Shown: piece by piece, positions 54,498-64,000 of the stretch | Numbering within the stretch: position 1 is the first letter of the stretch | Layout: each line of letters starts with the position of its first letter | From: Medicago truncatula | Taxonomy: Eukaryota > Streptophyta > Magnoliopsida > Fabales > Fabaceae | Assembly: GCF_003473485.1 (NCBI RefSeq) | Contig: NC_053043.1 | Span: forward strand, 18,788,001-18,852,000 | Reading direction: 5' to 3' | DNA: 64,000 bases | The notes under the pieces: model-generated | Seen by the model: the letters and a program-made list of their open reading frames with translations, nothing else | What the model was told of the DNA's origin: nothing | The model's database searches: none | Position numbers and translations under genes: made by a program

Positions 54498-54499
54498 AT

Positions 54500-55884
54500 C
54501 AACATATATAGTGAAAGGGGTAATGTAATGGTGATAGTGATGGTGCTGACACATATTTGCATTAAATTGTATTTTGCTATTTGAAATTTGCAGTTATGAG
54601 TGTTAAGGTGACCTCATAGTTTAGGAAGAAAACGGCCATGAGAATTGAAGTGATGGAGATTATGAATTCTGTCATATAATAGTAATAACAATTAAAATTA
54701 CTTTTATTACAAAACTTCAATTACCCGTGAAGAGAGACACTAATGTATAGTGTAAATAGGCAATTACTCTCCTGAAATTGTAAGTTTCGTCAATTATCCT
54801 CTGAAATTAACAAAATTTCAATTACCCCCTGAAATTGCACAACGTTGATCAATTTACCCCCTCCGTCAATATAGCTTATCCTCTCAATATTGCAGTGTAT
54901 AGCACTTACTCAAATACACCATAGGAAAGAGACTTGGATTAAATTTAGCGCTAGCAGAACTAACATGTGACTTGTTCTTACCACATTGAACCTTCTTCAT
55001 GGGATCTCCAATCACAAAGGTTGAGTTCCTATCACATGTCAATTTCGATTGGCTTAAGTCTCAATCCCCTCGATGCTCACAAATTTATTTCCTCCCAGGG
55101 GCTTTATTAGTACATACTCCACACCTATTGATGAAGACAAAAATTTCTTTCATCAAATAATATTGACTAAGACGTCTCTCAGTCAATTAATCTCATAATT
55201 ACGAAGTTAACAATTATAAACTTGTCCTTCATAATAAATTCATACATGTCTGCTTAGTTGTCTACTAAACGACAACATATTCATCAATAAGATAAATTTA
55301 CTTATAAATTTATTCTCATTGGATTCATATCTAATTAACGTCATTGTATTATTTGAATACAATGGTTTATCCACTTTTAAACAATATCTCATATTATCAA
55401 ACTGACTTTTTGATATATGTCATCGGGTCTACTTAGATAAATTCTAAACAACAAACCCCCACATTGAGAAAATATAACTTTATGTGTGGACTTATTATAC
55501 AGGTCTACTTGAATAATTTTCAAGTAACAACAGTTCCACAATGAAAAATAAATCTGATAAATATATATTTTCTCGTAAACAAATTTTTCTTAAACATCAT
55601 CGTATTATTTGAATATAATGGATTATTTTTCAAGTATACTCTTATGTCAAAGTCATTTCAAATATTCCCCAAAGAATATAAGTATAATATTTTCACAGGT
55701 ACAACATCAACTAACTCATTTATTGAAACCAAAATAAAATTAAAGAAATAGAAGTGTTCAAGCTGTGAGGTTTGTCAATTTAATTATGCTCAAAATAGTA
55801 GCATTAGAGAGAAGGTAGATTACGCCCAAGTACTTTCAACCAATATGCACATAATCTCATGTATTTTCTCATTGTCAACAATGT
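54500..55884. other. Intergenic DNA with element fragments, no gene
   Basis: Around 54765-54870 there are repeated CCTGAAATTG and AATTACCCCCTGAAATTGCA phrases, as in one arm of a foldback element. The rest to 55884 is AT-rich, with a duplicated motif of type CATCGTATTATTTGAATATA near 55344 and 55598. No coding region. Confidence 0.4.
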
Positions 55885-56062
55885 ATTTTCAATTATTATT
55901 TGAACATCAATTTGATTGACAACCATATTTTTATAAAGAAAAGTATGTGTTGGCACAAAAATCAAAACAATAAAGAAAGAAAGTAAAAATATAATGTGAA
56001 TATGAGAGAGAAAGTTGTCACAAAAGTTGTTAAAAAATGGATATACAAATATCATTTCTCTT
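55885..56062. mobile_element. MITE, second copy of the 41708 family (inverted)
   Basis: Read on the minus strand it begins AGAGAAATGATATTTGTATA and contains TGACAACTTTCTCTCTCATA and TTATTGTTTTGATTTTTGTG, as in 41708-41895. Confidence 0.6.
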
Positions 56063-56719
56063 ATTTATAACATGTTGAAATCTATCTAACAACACATGCA
56101 CATTCAAACTATGATTTTTTAAATTATAAAACTTTTCACATGATACTAATCAAATACAACCCTCATTTTAAAAGCTAAAAAGTACAAAAATAAACATTCA
56201 CATATGACATCTCATAATCTTTTGAAAAGAGCTGCCATAAAAGTTTCTAATCTAACAAAACTGCATTTCAATATATGTATCACTATTTTTATAATTTATA
56301 GGAGTATTTATGTATAACACAAAATAAGAATTCTTCTATTTTACAAAAAACAATATAATTACTTATGTTAGATTAATACATACACCAGATGCTGGCACAA
56401 TAAACAAAAAAGCTTATCTCAGGATTATAATATTAATAAGCAATAGTAACAATAATAGGCCAAATTAATCCAAAAAATTGATAGGTGTATACAAAACTAA
56501 TAATATAAAATCTCGATTGATATTTCACTCTAACCATTTAAGATAATAATTATGCAGATCATTCCCAACTATCAAAGTTAACTTTTCTCTTACCAACTCA
56601 AAATTGAATCTATGATTATGACATACATATCCAAATATTATAAGTTACAGAGGGAGGGGCACAAACAATTTGAAAAGTCACACATTCAAAGATATATATC
56701 CCAATGTAAATCTATAGTT

Positions 56720-57330
56720 AGTAAACGTACCTTGCCATTGTCATCAACAATAGGTTGAGTAATCTCATCAATTTCATTGGTACGCTTACCATCATCAAAC
56801 TCAATGGAATGCTTTCATTGAAGAGAAACCTGCGAGCCTTTTTCTTACATCAACAAAAATTAACCATCGATCGTATTTTGCCTTGAATGGACCACCTCAC
56901 TCCAAGAAACGACAATTGTGACCAATCCCTTTCCTGACAACATAATCAATAATCTCACACCATTTAATTTTACGTGCTTTGATCAAAACCTGTCGCGGCA
57001 CGACCCAAACAGATTTCATTAAAATATAAAATCCTCACGGTTGTTGTATAATTAGGTGTGGAATTATCTCAAATAAGAAATTAAAGAGAAATATCATAAC
57101 AAATAAATATGACTAATATAATAAAGTGAAACAAAGTAAAAGGAACTTATCGAATTTAGTTGTCGACACGACTCCATCAAAACCTTCACAAATTTAATTA
57201 GGGAAACCTGCAAAACAAAACACTTCTTGAGGCGTGACATAGTCACTGTCCTTGAGGATTTTATCCGCCTCATAAGCGCATATCCTCCCACAATACAACG
57301 GTTCTTCCCCGTTATGAATCATAATCGGAG
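56720..57330 (-). pseudogene. Unidentified decayed coding relic
   Basis: The minus strand shows protein-like sequence in two blocks. Upstream (about 57322-57200): MIHNGEEPLYCGRICAYEAD, KILKDSDYVTPQEVFCFAGF. Downstream (about 57005-56727): KARKIKWCEIIDYVVRKGIG, HNCRFLE, a stop, GGPFKAKYDRWLIFVDVRKR, then after a one-base shift EFDDGKRTNEIDEITQPIVD. The last block ends at AATGGCAAG followed by GTACG, a good splice donor. The stop and frameshift argue for decay. I do not recognise the family; a chromatin-type or retroelement-derived gene are both possible. Composition is clearly more gene-like than its surroundings. Confidence 0.35.
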
Positions 57331-57779
57331 GTGACAGAACAGCTCGAATTTATCTCAAATATATCATGAGATGTAACCCAGAAACCTCAATATTTTGGAT
57401 GAGAGAAAATAATTGTACGTACAGAAAAACATGAAGTGAGAGTATGTATATGTATTTTTGTGTACTGGCAATTGCTATGTATTGTAGTAGTTAAGCGTAT
57501 CTTGTTTGGAGAAATAAAAGAAGAATATATACATGAGAGTTGTGGTGAGTTGTTCCTTATATTAAGGGAAATGAGGCATAACAATAGGGAATGAGTTTTT
57601 AGCATTTGAGCCAATGGTTATAAAAAATAATTGTGACAAATAAGGTTTTGACTAAGTAAATATCACATGGTTAAATCAACAACAAATAATAAACAACTTT
57701 TAATAACTTTTAAAATATAATATCAACTCAAAACTACAACAGTATATGTCTTTTCACTTTTCTGTTTTTTTCATTACGG

Positions 57780-58680
57780 TATGATTAATCAATTATAGTT
57801 AGTTGATACGTTAACTAGAGTTAGTAGTCTGGTTAGAGTTAGTTACTCCAACTAATCTCTATATTTTTTTTTTGAAGACATAAAAATAGAATATATTAAC
57901 AACGGTAGTGAACCACCTAAGTTAATCTCTATATATTTAAACAAATCTTTATGAGTATCTCTCTCATGAATACTCTTATGCATTCTATCTTACTTACTTC
58001 TTTGATCTCCATCCTTATGATTCCATGGTATTAGAGTGATACACTAGGAAGGAAGATGGTGATGCTTCCGCTTTCGATTCAAAATCAGATGAAGATGAAT
58101 AATCCGGTGACGATGAAGTTCTCACAGTTTCTACACAAGTTATGGAAACTTCAGCTTCTCGCATCATTCTCGAAAATTTTGTTTCTTCAATTAAACTAAT
58201 TTCAAATCCTTCGGTCGAACCATAATTTGATGGAATCTTCGTCTAGATTGGTGAGATTTCTTGCACTCTCATTGAATCTTGCATCAAAATTGTTGATGAT
58301 GAAGATTCTGAATTTGTCGTTTCGCAAAAAGACAAGAAACTGAAGATGAATCTGCATTGAAGAATCACAACTTCTCTAAATTCAATGTATTTGAAGCGTC
58401 AAAAGTTCTAGTCATAGTGTTACGAGTAAGATTGTGTAAAATTGTTTACGACGTCACCATCGTGAGGCTTTTCACCTCATGGTCCTTCGTCAGAGAACAA
58501 CCTAAACAATTTGTTTCCACTGTCAACAATCAACTTTAGAGTTTCAATTATACGACGAATGCATTGTTTATTTCGATCCCAGTGGTAGAAAACTTGTGAA
58601 TTCATCGTTCTTTGTTTGCCAAGTCTTTACTTCGATTCGATTGTCGTGAATACCTTGGGATAGAGGAAGGAAAAGCATTC
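57780..58680 (+). mobile_element. Possible copia-type LTR leader with primer-binding site
   Basis: TGGTATTAGAGT at 58026-58037 resembles the initiator-methionine tRNA primer-binding site (TGGTATCAGAGC) of plant copia elements. AT-rich sequence before it (57780-58020, ending CTTTGATCTCCATCCTTATGA) could be the LTR end. After it a decayed frame contains ISNPSVEP, a stop, and DDEDSEFVVSQKD, loosely gag-like. Interpretation is tentative. Confidence 0.35.
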
Positions 58681-60236
58681 ATTTAATGATCTTATCAGAT
58701 TCATTCTTGTCAAAATCAGTGCAACCGTCGCATAACCGATTGGCGGTGAACATTTCCAAGTTACAAACATCATGATTTAGGACTACGGTGAATTTTGCAG
58801 CTGTGTTAACATAATCGTTTGTTGTTGAACTTGAAGTGTAAAAAAAAAAAACCAAAATGTGTTCCTTTGCTTCAATGTATTTCCATGAATTGATGTGGAT
58901 TGTAATTACAAGAGTTTCATCAAGAAATTTCAAACCAATTCCAAACAACAATGAAGCGGGTAACCTTACTCTCTTATAGTGTTTAGCCTTACTCGAGTAT
59001 TTGCATGGGTAATTTTTTTTATTTTCGGCTGACAGCTTTCCTTTCCCTTGCATGATCATGTGACAAGGTCAAACGTGTGCAACCTTCTTTGAAACATGAT
59101 TCCTCGCTCGTCGCTCTTTACAGTTAGTGGCGCTACAAATAAGGAGTGTGGGTTGAGTGTCTCATTATTTATCATACTAAGTTTTAACCAGATCTGATGA
59201 CTTCAAGACTCACGTACTCTTCAGTAAATTCAAAATAGAATTAACTGACCCTTGTTTGGATGTAAAAAAACTCCGCTAACCTTCCATCGATGGAGGGGAA
59301 ACTCATCTATCTTTAAATTGTCTATCTACCAATTTCGGCTTATAACGAGATAATTACTTTTAAATGTAAACAAGGATGAAGAGAGTATTATTCCATATTT
59401 TATTATAAGCCACTTTTCCATTTTCGCACTCATAATAGGTGTGATAAATTTTGTTGATTATGTTAAAAATTTAAACAAGGCTCCTATATTACCCTTATTA
59501 GTTTTTTTTTTTTAGATAGACGAGATGACAAAGTCATCATAAACTCACACACACAAAGTGGAGGTACCGGAGTTTGAACCTCGATCATGATGTTCGACCT
59601 AACAATTTCGGCATTTTTACCGGTTGAGATTACCCTTACTAGTTACTAACACATTTAATTAAAATTGCGCGCAAAATATCTTTTACCAAAACATACACTA
59701 CTCACCCTTTAATATTTCACCAAACCAATCATCTTCGCACGCTGCCAATACATACATAAGGTACGTTTTCAGTTGAGTAATTTTTTACACCTTCGTCCAT
59801 AAATATATACTATTTTGACAAAATCACCGAAATTTAAAAAGTTGATTATAGTATTAAATTTATTTCTAGTTATTATTGTTTTTACAATTTTATTTTTAAA
59901 AAGAGAGAGTTGATTTATATTTTCAATACAGATATTTATTGTTGATTGAAGAAAATATGAAAAATAAATAAAGATATGTTGATAAAGAAAGAAAAAATGG
60001 TTCTTATAAAAAACGGTCTTATAATTAAGACACTAATGGGAAATGTAAAAATTTTTAAAACTGAAAATTAAAATCACTCCAATATAATGATATATATACT
60101 CGTAATGTAACGGTCCATAGGAAAATGTAACAACTTCTTTTTGGCTCTTCTTTCTACCCTAGTTTTTCAAGCTTTCCTCCAAAAACGTTTCAATTTGCCA
60201 AATTTTTAGATGTCCTTCTAAAAAAAGGGTTAAATA
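58681..60236. other. Spacer with a SINE-like relic, no gene supported
   Basis: A minus-strand open frame at 59059-58679 has no recognisable domain. Near 59558-59640, GGAGTTTGAACCTCGATCAT resembles a B box of a tRNA-derived SINE on the minus strand. The rest is AT-rich. Confidence 0.35.
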
Positions 60237-60237
60237 T

Positions 60238-60711
60238 GTTTTTAGTCCCTATAAATATGTCAACTTTTTATTTTAGTTCCTTTAAAATTTTCTTTCAACT
60301 TTTAGTCCCTATAAAATTTTTAGTCACTACTTTTGGTCCCTATTTTTAATTTAATTTTTGTATTTTTTAATGAAATTGTGCAGATATGTTTAAAATATTC
60401 TAAAAAAAATTAGAATTTTTTAACAAAACATAAATTAAATACGAATTTTTAACCGTAAAACATATAAAAATTTATATTAAATTCATGTTTTGTCAAAAAA
60501 TTCTAAATTTTTTTGGAGTGATTCTCATAATATTTTGAATTTTTCTAGAAAATTTTATTAAAAAATATAAATTCTACATATGAGTTAACTTTAAAAGAGA
60601 TACCAAAAGTGAAGATTGAAAATTTTATAGAGACTAAAAGTTGAAGGAAAATTTTAAAGGAACTAAAATAAAAAGTTAACATATTTATAGGGACTAAAAA
60701 TATATTTAACC
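60238..60711. mobile_element. Foldback MITE (GGTTAAATATGTTTTTAGTCCC)
   Basis: Left GGTTAAATATGTTTTTAGTC and CCTATAAATATGTCAACTTT. Right, inverted, GGTTAAATATATTTTTAGTC and CCTATAAATATGTTAACTTT. Arms of about 130 bp surround an AT-rich centre that also folds back (TGTTTTGTCAAAAAATTCTA). Confidence 0.85.
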
Positions 60712-60728
60712 AAAAAAAAATTATTCCG

Positions 60729-60838
60729 CATTAATCAACCACTCAGTAAAAAATTATCCATCAATTATATAAGCTCAGAACTTTACAAGTGATTCATGAA
60801 TCATATCCACATTAATCAACCACTCAGTAAAAAATTAT
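60729..60838 (+). repeat. 29-bp exact direct repeat, period 81
   Basis: The 29 bases starting CATTAATCAACCACTCAGTA occur at 60729-60757 and 60810-60838. They lie about 140 bp beyond the 3' end of ERF copy 4. Confidence 0.9.
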
Positions 60839-60975
60839 TACCCCTACTAAATTAGCATAGGGCTTGGTCCTACAAAAAAATTGACCAACCCAAAACCTAA
60901 TGTTGATCCGACATAAGTCTCGGATATAGTAAAACTACTCATAACCCGACCCATTTCTATACCATCCTTCAATCT

Positions 60976-61620
60976 TTAGAAGTTCCACAAAAAGGAGTCA
61001 TGAATCACCAACCCATCCAAGTTCTCTTCTCCATAATCATAAATTGGCATGTCCGGCACATAAAAATTACCACCAAAATCATCAAAACCGGGAAAAACCG
61101 AGTAATCCGGTTCAAATCTCCCCGACCCATCAACCGCAAACAAATCGGAAAACAACCCGTTTTGCTTTGAATCATAATCTGTCTGAACCGTTGCATCTGA
61201 CATTGCCGGAGACAGTGCTTCAGATTCCATAGCCAACAATGCAGTCCCCTCCGACGACGACTCATACTCCACCGCAACATTACCGGGTTGACCCGAATTC
61301 TCAATATGGACACCCGAATTAGCAAAACGGGCTGCAGCAGCTTGAATCTCAGAAGGAGTCATTGTTCTTCCTCCAGCAATGTTTGGTGGATCATTAGGGA
61401 AGTTAAACTTAGCACCACTGCCACGTAAGCAAAACATCGCCGCGTCGAAAGCACGCGCCGCCTTCTCGGCAGAATCATAAGAACCTAACCATATTCTCTG
61501 ACGGCTGTTTGGTAATCTAATCTCCGACACATATTTCCCCCACTTCCTCTTCCGTACTCCACGGTACAATGATGAATCACTTCGTTCTGTCGTAGGTTTT
61601 TCCACATTCGACTTCACCAT
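60976..61620 (-). CDS. ERF: AP2/ERF transcription factor, group II type (copy 4)
   Basis: Single exon, 214 residues; the most diverged copy and separated from copy 3 by about 6.8 kb. The AP2 domain (about residues 19-77) reads [60 protein letters not shown], with the family-standard E in [10 protein letters not shown] where copies 1-3 have V. After the domain: [20 protein letters not shown], an acidic Ser-rich middle, and a C-terminus [19 protein letters not shown]. It starts [18 protein letters not shown], as in the others. The promoter has a TATATATA stretch near 61770-61786 and CACGTG at 61912-61917 and 61997-62002. Expected role: nuclear transcription factor. Confidence 0.95.
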   Translation of the reverse strand: MVKSNVEKPTTERSDSSLYRGVRKRKWGKYVSEIRLPNSRQRIWLGSYDSAEKAARAFDAAMFCLRGSGAKFNFPNDPPNIAGGRTMTPSEIQAAAARFANSGVHIENSGQPGNVAVEYESSSEGTALLAMESEALSPAMSDATVQTDYDSKQNGLFSDLFAVDGSGRFEPDYSVFPGFDDFGGNFYVPDMPIYDYGEENLDGLVIHDSFLWNF

Positions 61621-61769
61621 GTTTTATACCAATGTAGTAATGTTTTTAGTACGATGTTGTTGTTTTTTTGTTGTTAGAATCGAAACACAAAACACAAAGG
61701 ATGTTTTTTTTTAAGAGGAATTTCTGTCGTTTGTTATTGTTTTGTCTCCGTTTGAGAGTGGAAAGAATA

Positions 61770-62002
61770 TATATTTATATATATATAGAGTGATGAAAAT
61801 TGAAAGTGAAACGAGTGAAGAAATTTGACTAAATATGAAAAGGGTCAACACTTAGAAGTTCTAAAGACGTGTATTCAATATATTCATAAAAATGGATAAT
61901 ATTTGATTGTACACGTGTAAGATGACGTGAGGAATGATGATGTTCCCCAAAAAATTCGTACGCGTTGAAGAGAGTCGTTTGACAACAAAGGTGGACCACG
62001 TG
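61770..62002 (-). promoter_or_regulatory. Promoter of ERF copy 4: TATA box and two G-boxes
   Basis: AT repeats (TATATATATATA) lie about 150-165 bp upstream of the ATG. CACGTG occurs at 61912-61917 (within ACACGTGT) and 61997-62002 (within GGACCACGTGA). The same two motif contexts occur upstream of copy 3. Confidence 0.5.
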
Positions 62003-62344
62003 ATTCATTGTGTGAATTAAATAGGGTGATGAAAACAATGTGTGAAATTCTTCTATAGTTTAAATTCATTTGATGTGGTGGGATTTTCATTTTATGATTT
62101 TGGGACAATGTATGGTAATTAATGTGTTAATTCTTGCCAATGGGGGAACCTATGTTTAACTACATGTGGGTGATTTCAATCTCTAGTCTATTGGTCTTAT
62201 TCTATTCAAATTTCCTATGTTTGAATTGTGTTGTTCACATTTATTTTTCTAAGATGACTACCAAAAGTAAAGAGTAACGTACTATGATCTTTTAAATATA
62301 AACAAAATAAAAAAATGTAAAAAAAATTAAACAAAAATGTAAAA

Positions 62345-62480
62345 TGCATTTGATTTTTTTTTATTAGCCTAATGGTTAGAAATTCACTTTAAAATAAGTA
62401 AGTGGAAAATTTGAAGTTTGAACCCCAGCCTCCGTATTTATTATGCGTTGTTCATATCAACTAAGTTATGTTCATGAAAT
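62345..62480 (-). mobile_element. SINE family 1, minus-strand copy
   Basis: On the minus strand: CATGAACATAACTTAGTTGA, AATACGGAGGCTGGGGTTCA (B box side), then ACTTATTTTAAAGTGAATTTC and poly-A. It matches the copy at 24235-24348 in the 3' part. Confidence 0.6.
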
Positions 62481-62486
62481 AATGCT

Positions 62487-63310
62487 TTGGATGGTCTTCG
62501 TGGTACAATTCCAGATTTTGATGTTAGCAGTTTTACTAGCAAAGACACCGTCTCTCCTAAAGCACAACATGTTTTGGCGAGTGCTCTTTTTAGTAAAAGT
62601 GTTCAGGATATGGAAGTTAAGTTTGAGATGACCACGAGACAGAAGGCAATTTTTGGATGTTTGCAAGCACCAAATGCTCAAGAATTTCTTCTAGCTATCC
62701 CGATTGATGGGTTAGGTTAGCATATGTCACCAGTGGAGTATCGTACTATCCTTAGATATCGCCTTTTGGGGAGCATGTCGTTCATTGTAAGGAACTTCCT
62801 GCCTTTAAGTACATACACGACTTTGTTAGGGATATACTTTTTGATATATTCAGACGGGCAGGAGTATCAGTAAAGAAGAAGGTGCCTGTGAATTTCCTGA
62901 CTGACCCGCTAGAAAGAATATCAACACTCAGGCCTGCGGGTGTTATGGTGTACGGATGGGTAGGAGGAAAACATGCATGTGTAGACTTGACTGGGGTTTC
63001 ACCACTTGTGGGATTAGGTGTCAGGCCATTTACCGTAACACAGGAAGCCCTTAAAGCAGCGTCAAGTTAGGTGGCCAAACACGAGAAAGCGTGTTCTGAC
63101 AATCAACATACTTTTATACCATTTGCTTTTGACATTTTCGATTTTCTAGCACCATAGGCTGTTGGCCTTCTACATAGAGTTCAAAAGATCATGCATAGCA
63201 ATGTCATATTTCCTAGGTCTATGAATGTTGTGTTTATAAGGATTGGTTTTGCCATCCAAAAAGGTCTAGCGGCGCAGCTTATTGCTCGCTTGTCTTCTAT
63301 TCAAGTGTAA
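62487..63310 (+). pseudogene. Relic of a retroelement-type protein with a nuclease-like C-terminus
   Basis: The first part (62487-62720) reads DGLRGTIPDFDVSSFTSKDT to FLLAIPIDGLG and then a TAG stop. After it come HMSPVEYRTILRYRL, a frame change near 62768, then GEHVVHCKELPAFKYIHDFV, RDILFDIFRRAGVSVKK, LRPAGVMVYGWVGGKHACVD, LTGVSPLVG, and after more stops HEKACSDNQHTFIPFAF and RIGFAIQKGLAAQLIARL. The HxxHC, HDFVRD and RPAxVMVYxW patterns recall the zinc finger plus endonuclease-like end of a plant reverse-transcriptase protein family; that assignment is from memory. The CxxC half of the zinc finger is missing at the frame change. A short second relic is at 20176-20252. Confidence 0.5.
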
Positions 63311-64000
63311 ATAATGGTTTATATATAAATTTATATCAAATATATGTTATTTAAATTTAGGTTAAATACATTTTACTTTCATGCTACAAAATAACATATA
63401 ATATAATATAAGTTGATGCTACAAAATAAAATATATTGATTATGTTTGAAACATCTGAAATAGTTAAAAATATAGCGTAAAAAAAAAAAACAAATGTTCA
63501 ATTTTATTAAAAAAAATAAAAAATGGCAAGTTATCAATACAATAATGCACCAAAAAAGATTAATTTAATGTTTTACACTAATAAAAAAATATGGATTTCA
63601 TTCCAATATATTTAAAAAAAAGTTGTTTGCTTAACATTGTAATATTCCCGAAAACCATAAAAATAGTGATTATAATAGGTAATTATACATAAATTTATTT
63701 CCATCTTCATGTCTCATCCAAATCCTTTTAATTATTTATTTTTTCATATCAGCAGATTGTTCGTTATAAGAGAAGGCAGACATGAAGTTTGATGAGTTAT
63801 CATCATATGCACATTCCGTATCAGCTTTAGATAAATTCTTATGTATTTAAATATGTATCAGATATATGTATTTACCGATTGATATTTTATCAGATGTACG
63901 AACTTTTAATGATGTTTATATTCATTCGAAAGAATTTCTGCTGTAATTTTAATGTCTCCAGTACTAAATATAATACACATGATAAATATTCTAGATAAAT
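63311..64000. other. AT-rich spacer, nothing recognised
   Basis: Very AT-rich DNA with A and T runs. I see no gene or defined repeat up to the window end. Confidence 0.5.

Noticed and set aside
58679..59059. 126-codon minus-strand open frame as a gene
   Set aside because: No recognisable domain, no splice or promoter support, and neighbouring sequence is repeat-like.
1..64000. A new defence, toxin or biosynthetic gene cluster
   Set aside because: Apart from the ERF array there is no clustering of related or co-functional genes; most of the window is decayed transposable elements.

Overview
This is plant nuclear DNA, almost certainly from a papilionoid legume of the Medicago/Trifolium type. 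The evidence is interrupted genes with GT-AG introns, AT-rich intergenic DNA, and dense decayed LINEs, SINEs, MITEs and LTR-element fragments of kinds I recognise from legume genomes. The species assignment is inference. I see no bacterial operon, CRISPR array, phage or defence system.

Seven genes can be supported. (1) A five-exon JAZ/TIFY10-type jasmonate repressor on the plus strand (4582-6601). (2) A two-exon FCS-like zinc finger (FLZ/DUF581) gene on the minus strand (33877-34836). (3) A 3'-truncated golgin candidate 5-like gene on the minus strand (about 44117-46632, with a 5' UTR exon near 47140). Its first coding exon holds three tandem 37-residue repeats. (4-7) Four intronless AP2/ERF (DREB group II type) genes, all on the minus strand: 48211-48822, 50984-51592, 53469-54161 and 60976-61620. 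They form a tandem family whose flanks are duplicated too, and every copy has a CACGTG G-box about 330-400 bp upstream of its ATG.

Region by region: 1-4300 holds repeats (a TIR element, a SINE, MITEs, a LINE tail). 4300-6660 is the JAZ gene. 6700-14800 is SINE and palindrome-rich DNA with no clear gene. 14828-19141 is a long, inactive, 5'-truncated L1-type LINE with a probable target-site duplication. 19700-33100 contains foldback MITEs, a hAT transposase relic, SINEs and two more LINE relics. 33877-34836 is FLZ. 35900-38010 is a MITE cluster with nesting. 38085-41120 is a Ty3/gypsy gag-protease relic. 41700-43760 holds more repeats and a LINE RNase H relic. 44117-47230 is the golgin-like gene. 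47500-62000 is the ERF cluster with interspersed MITEs, a possible copia leader and an unidentified decayed coding relic. 62345-63310 holds a SINE and a retroelement-type endonuclease relic.

Possible functional link (inference only): JAZ proteins repress MYC factors that bind G-boxes, and some group II ERFs (the ORA47 type) are jasmonate-induced MYC targets. The window therefore may carry both a repressor and a set of candidate targets of one pathway, but nothing in the sequence proves co-regulation. The best candidates for something undescribed are the exon-intron boundary triplication in the golgin-like gene, the inverted-repeat MITE that fills much of the FLZ intron, and the unidentified decayed coding relic at 56727-57325.
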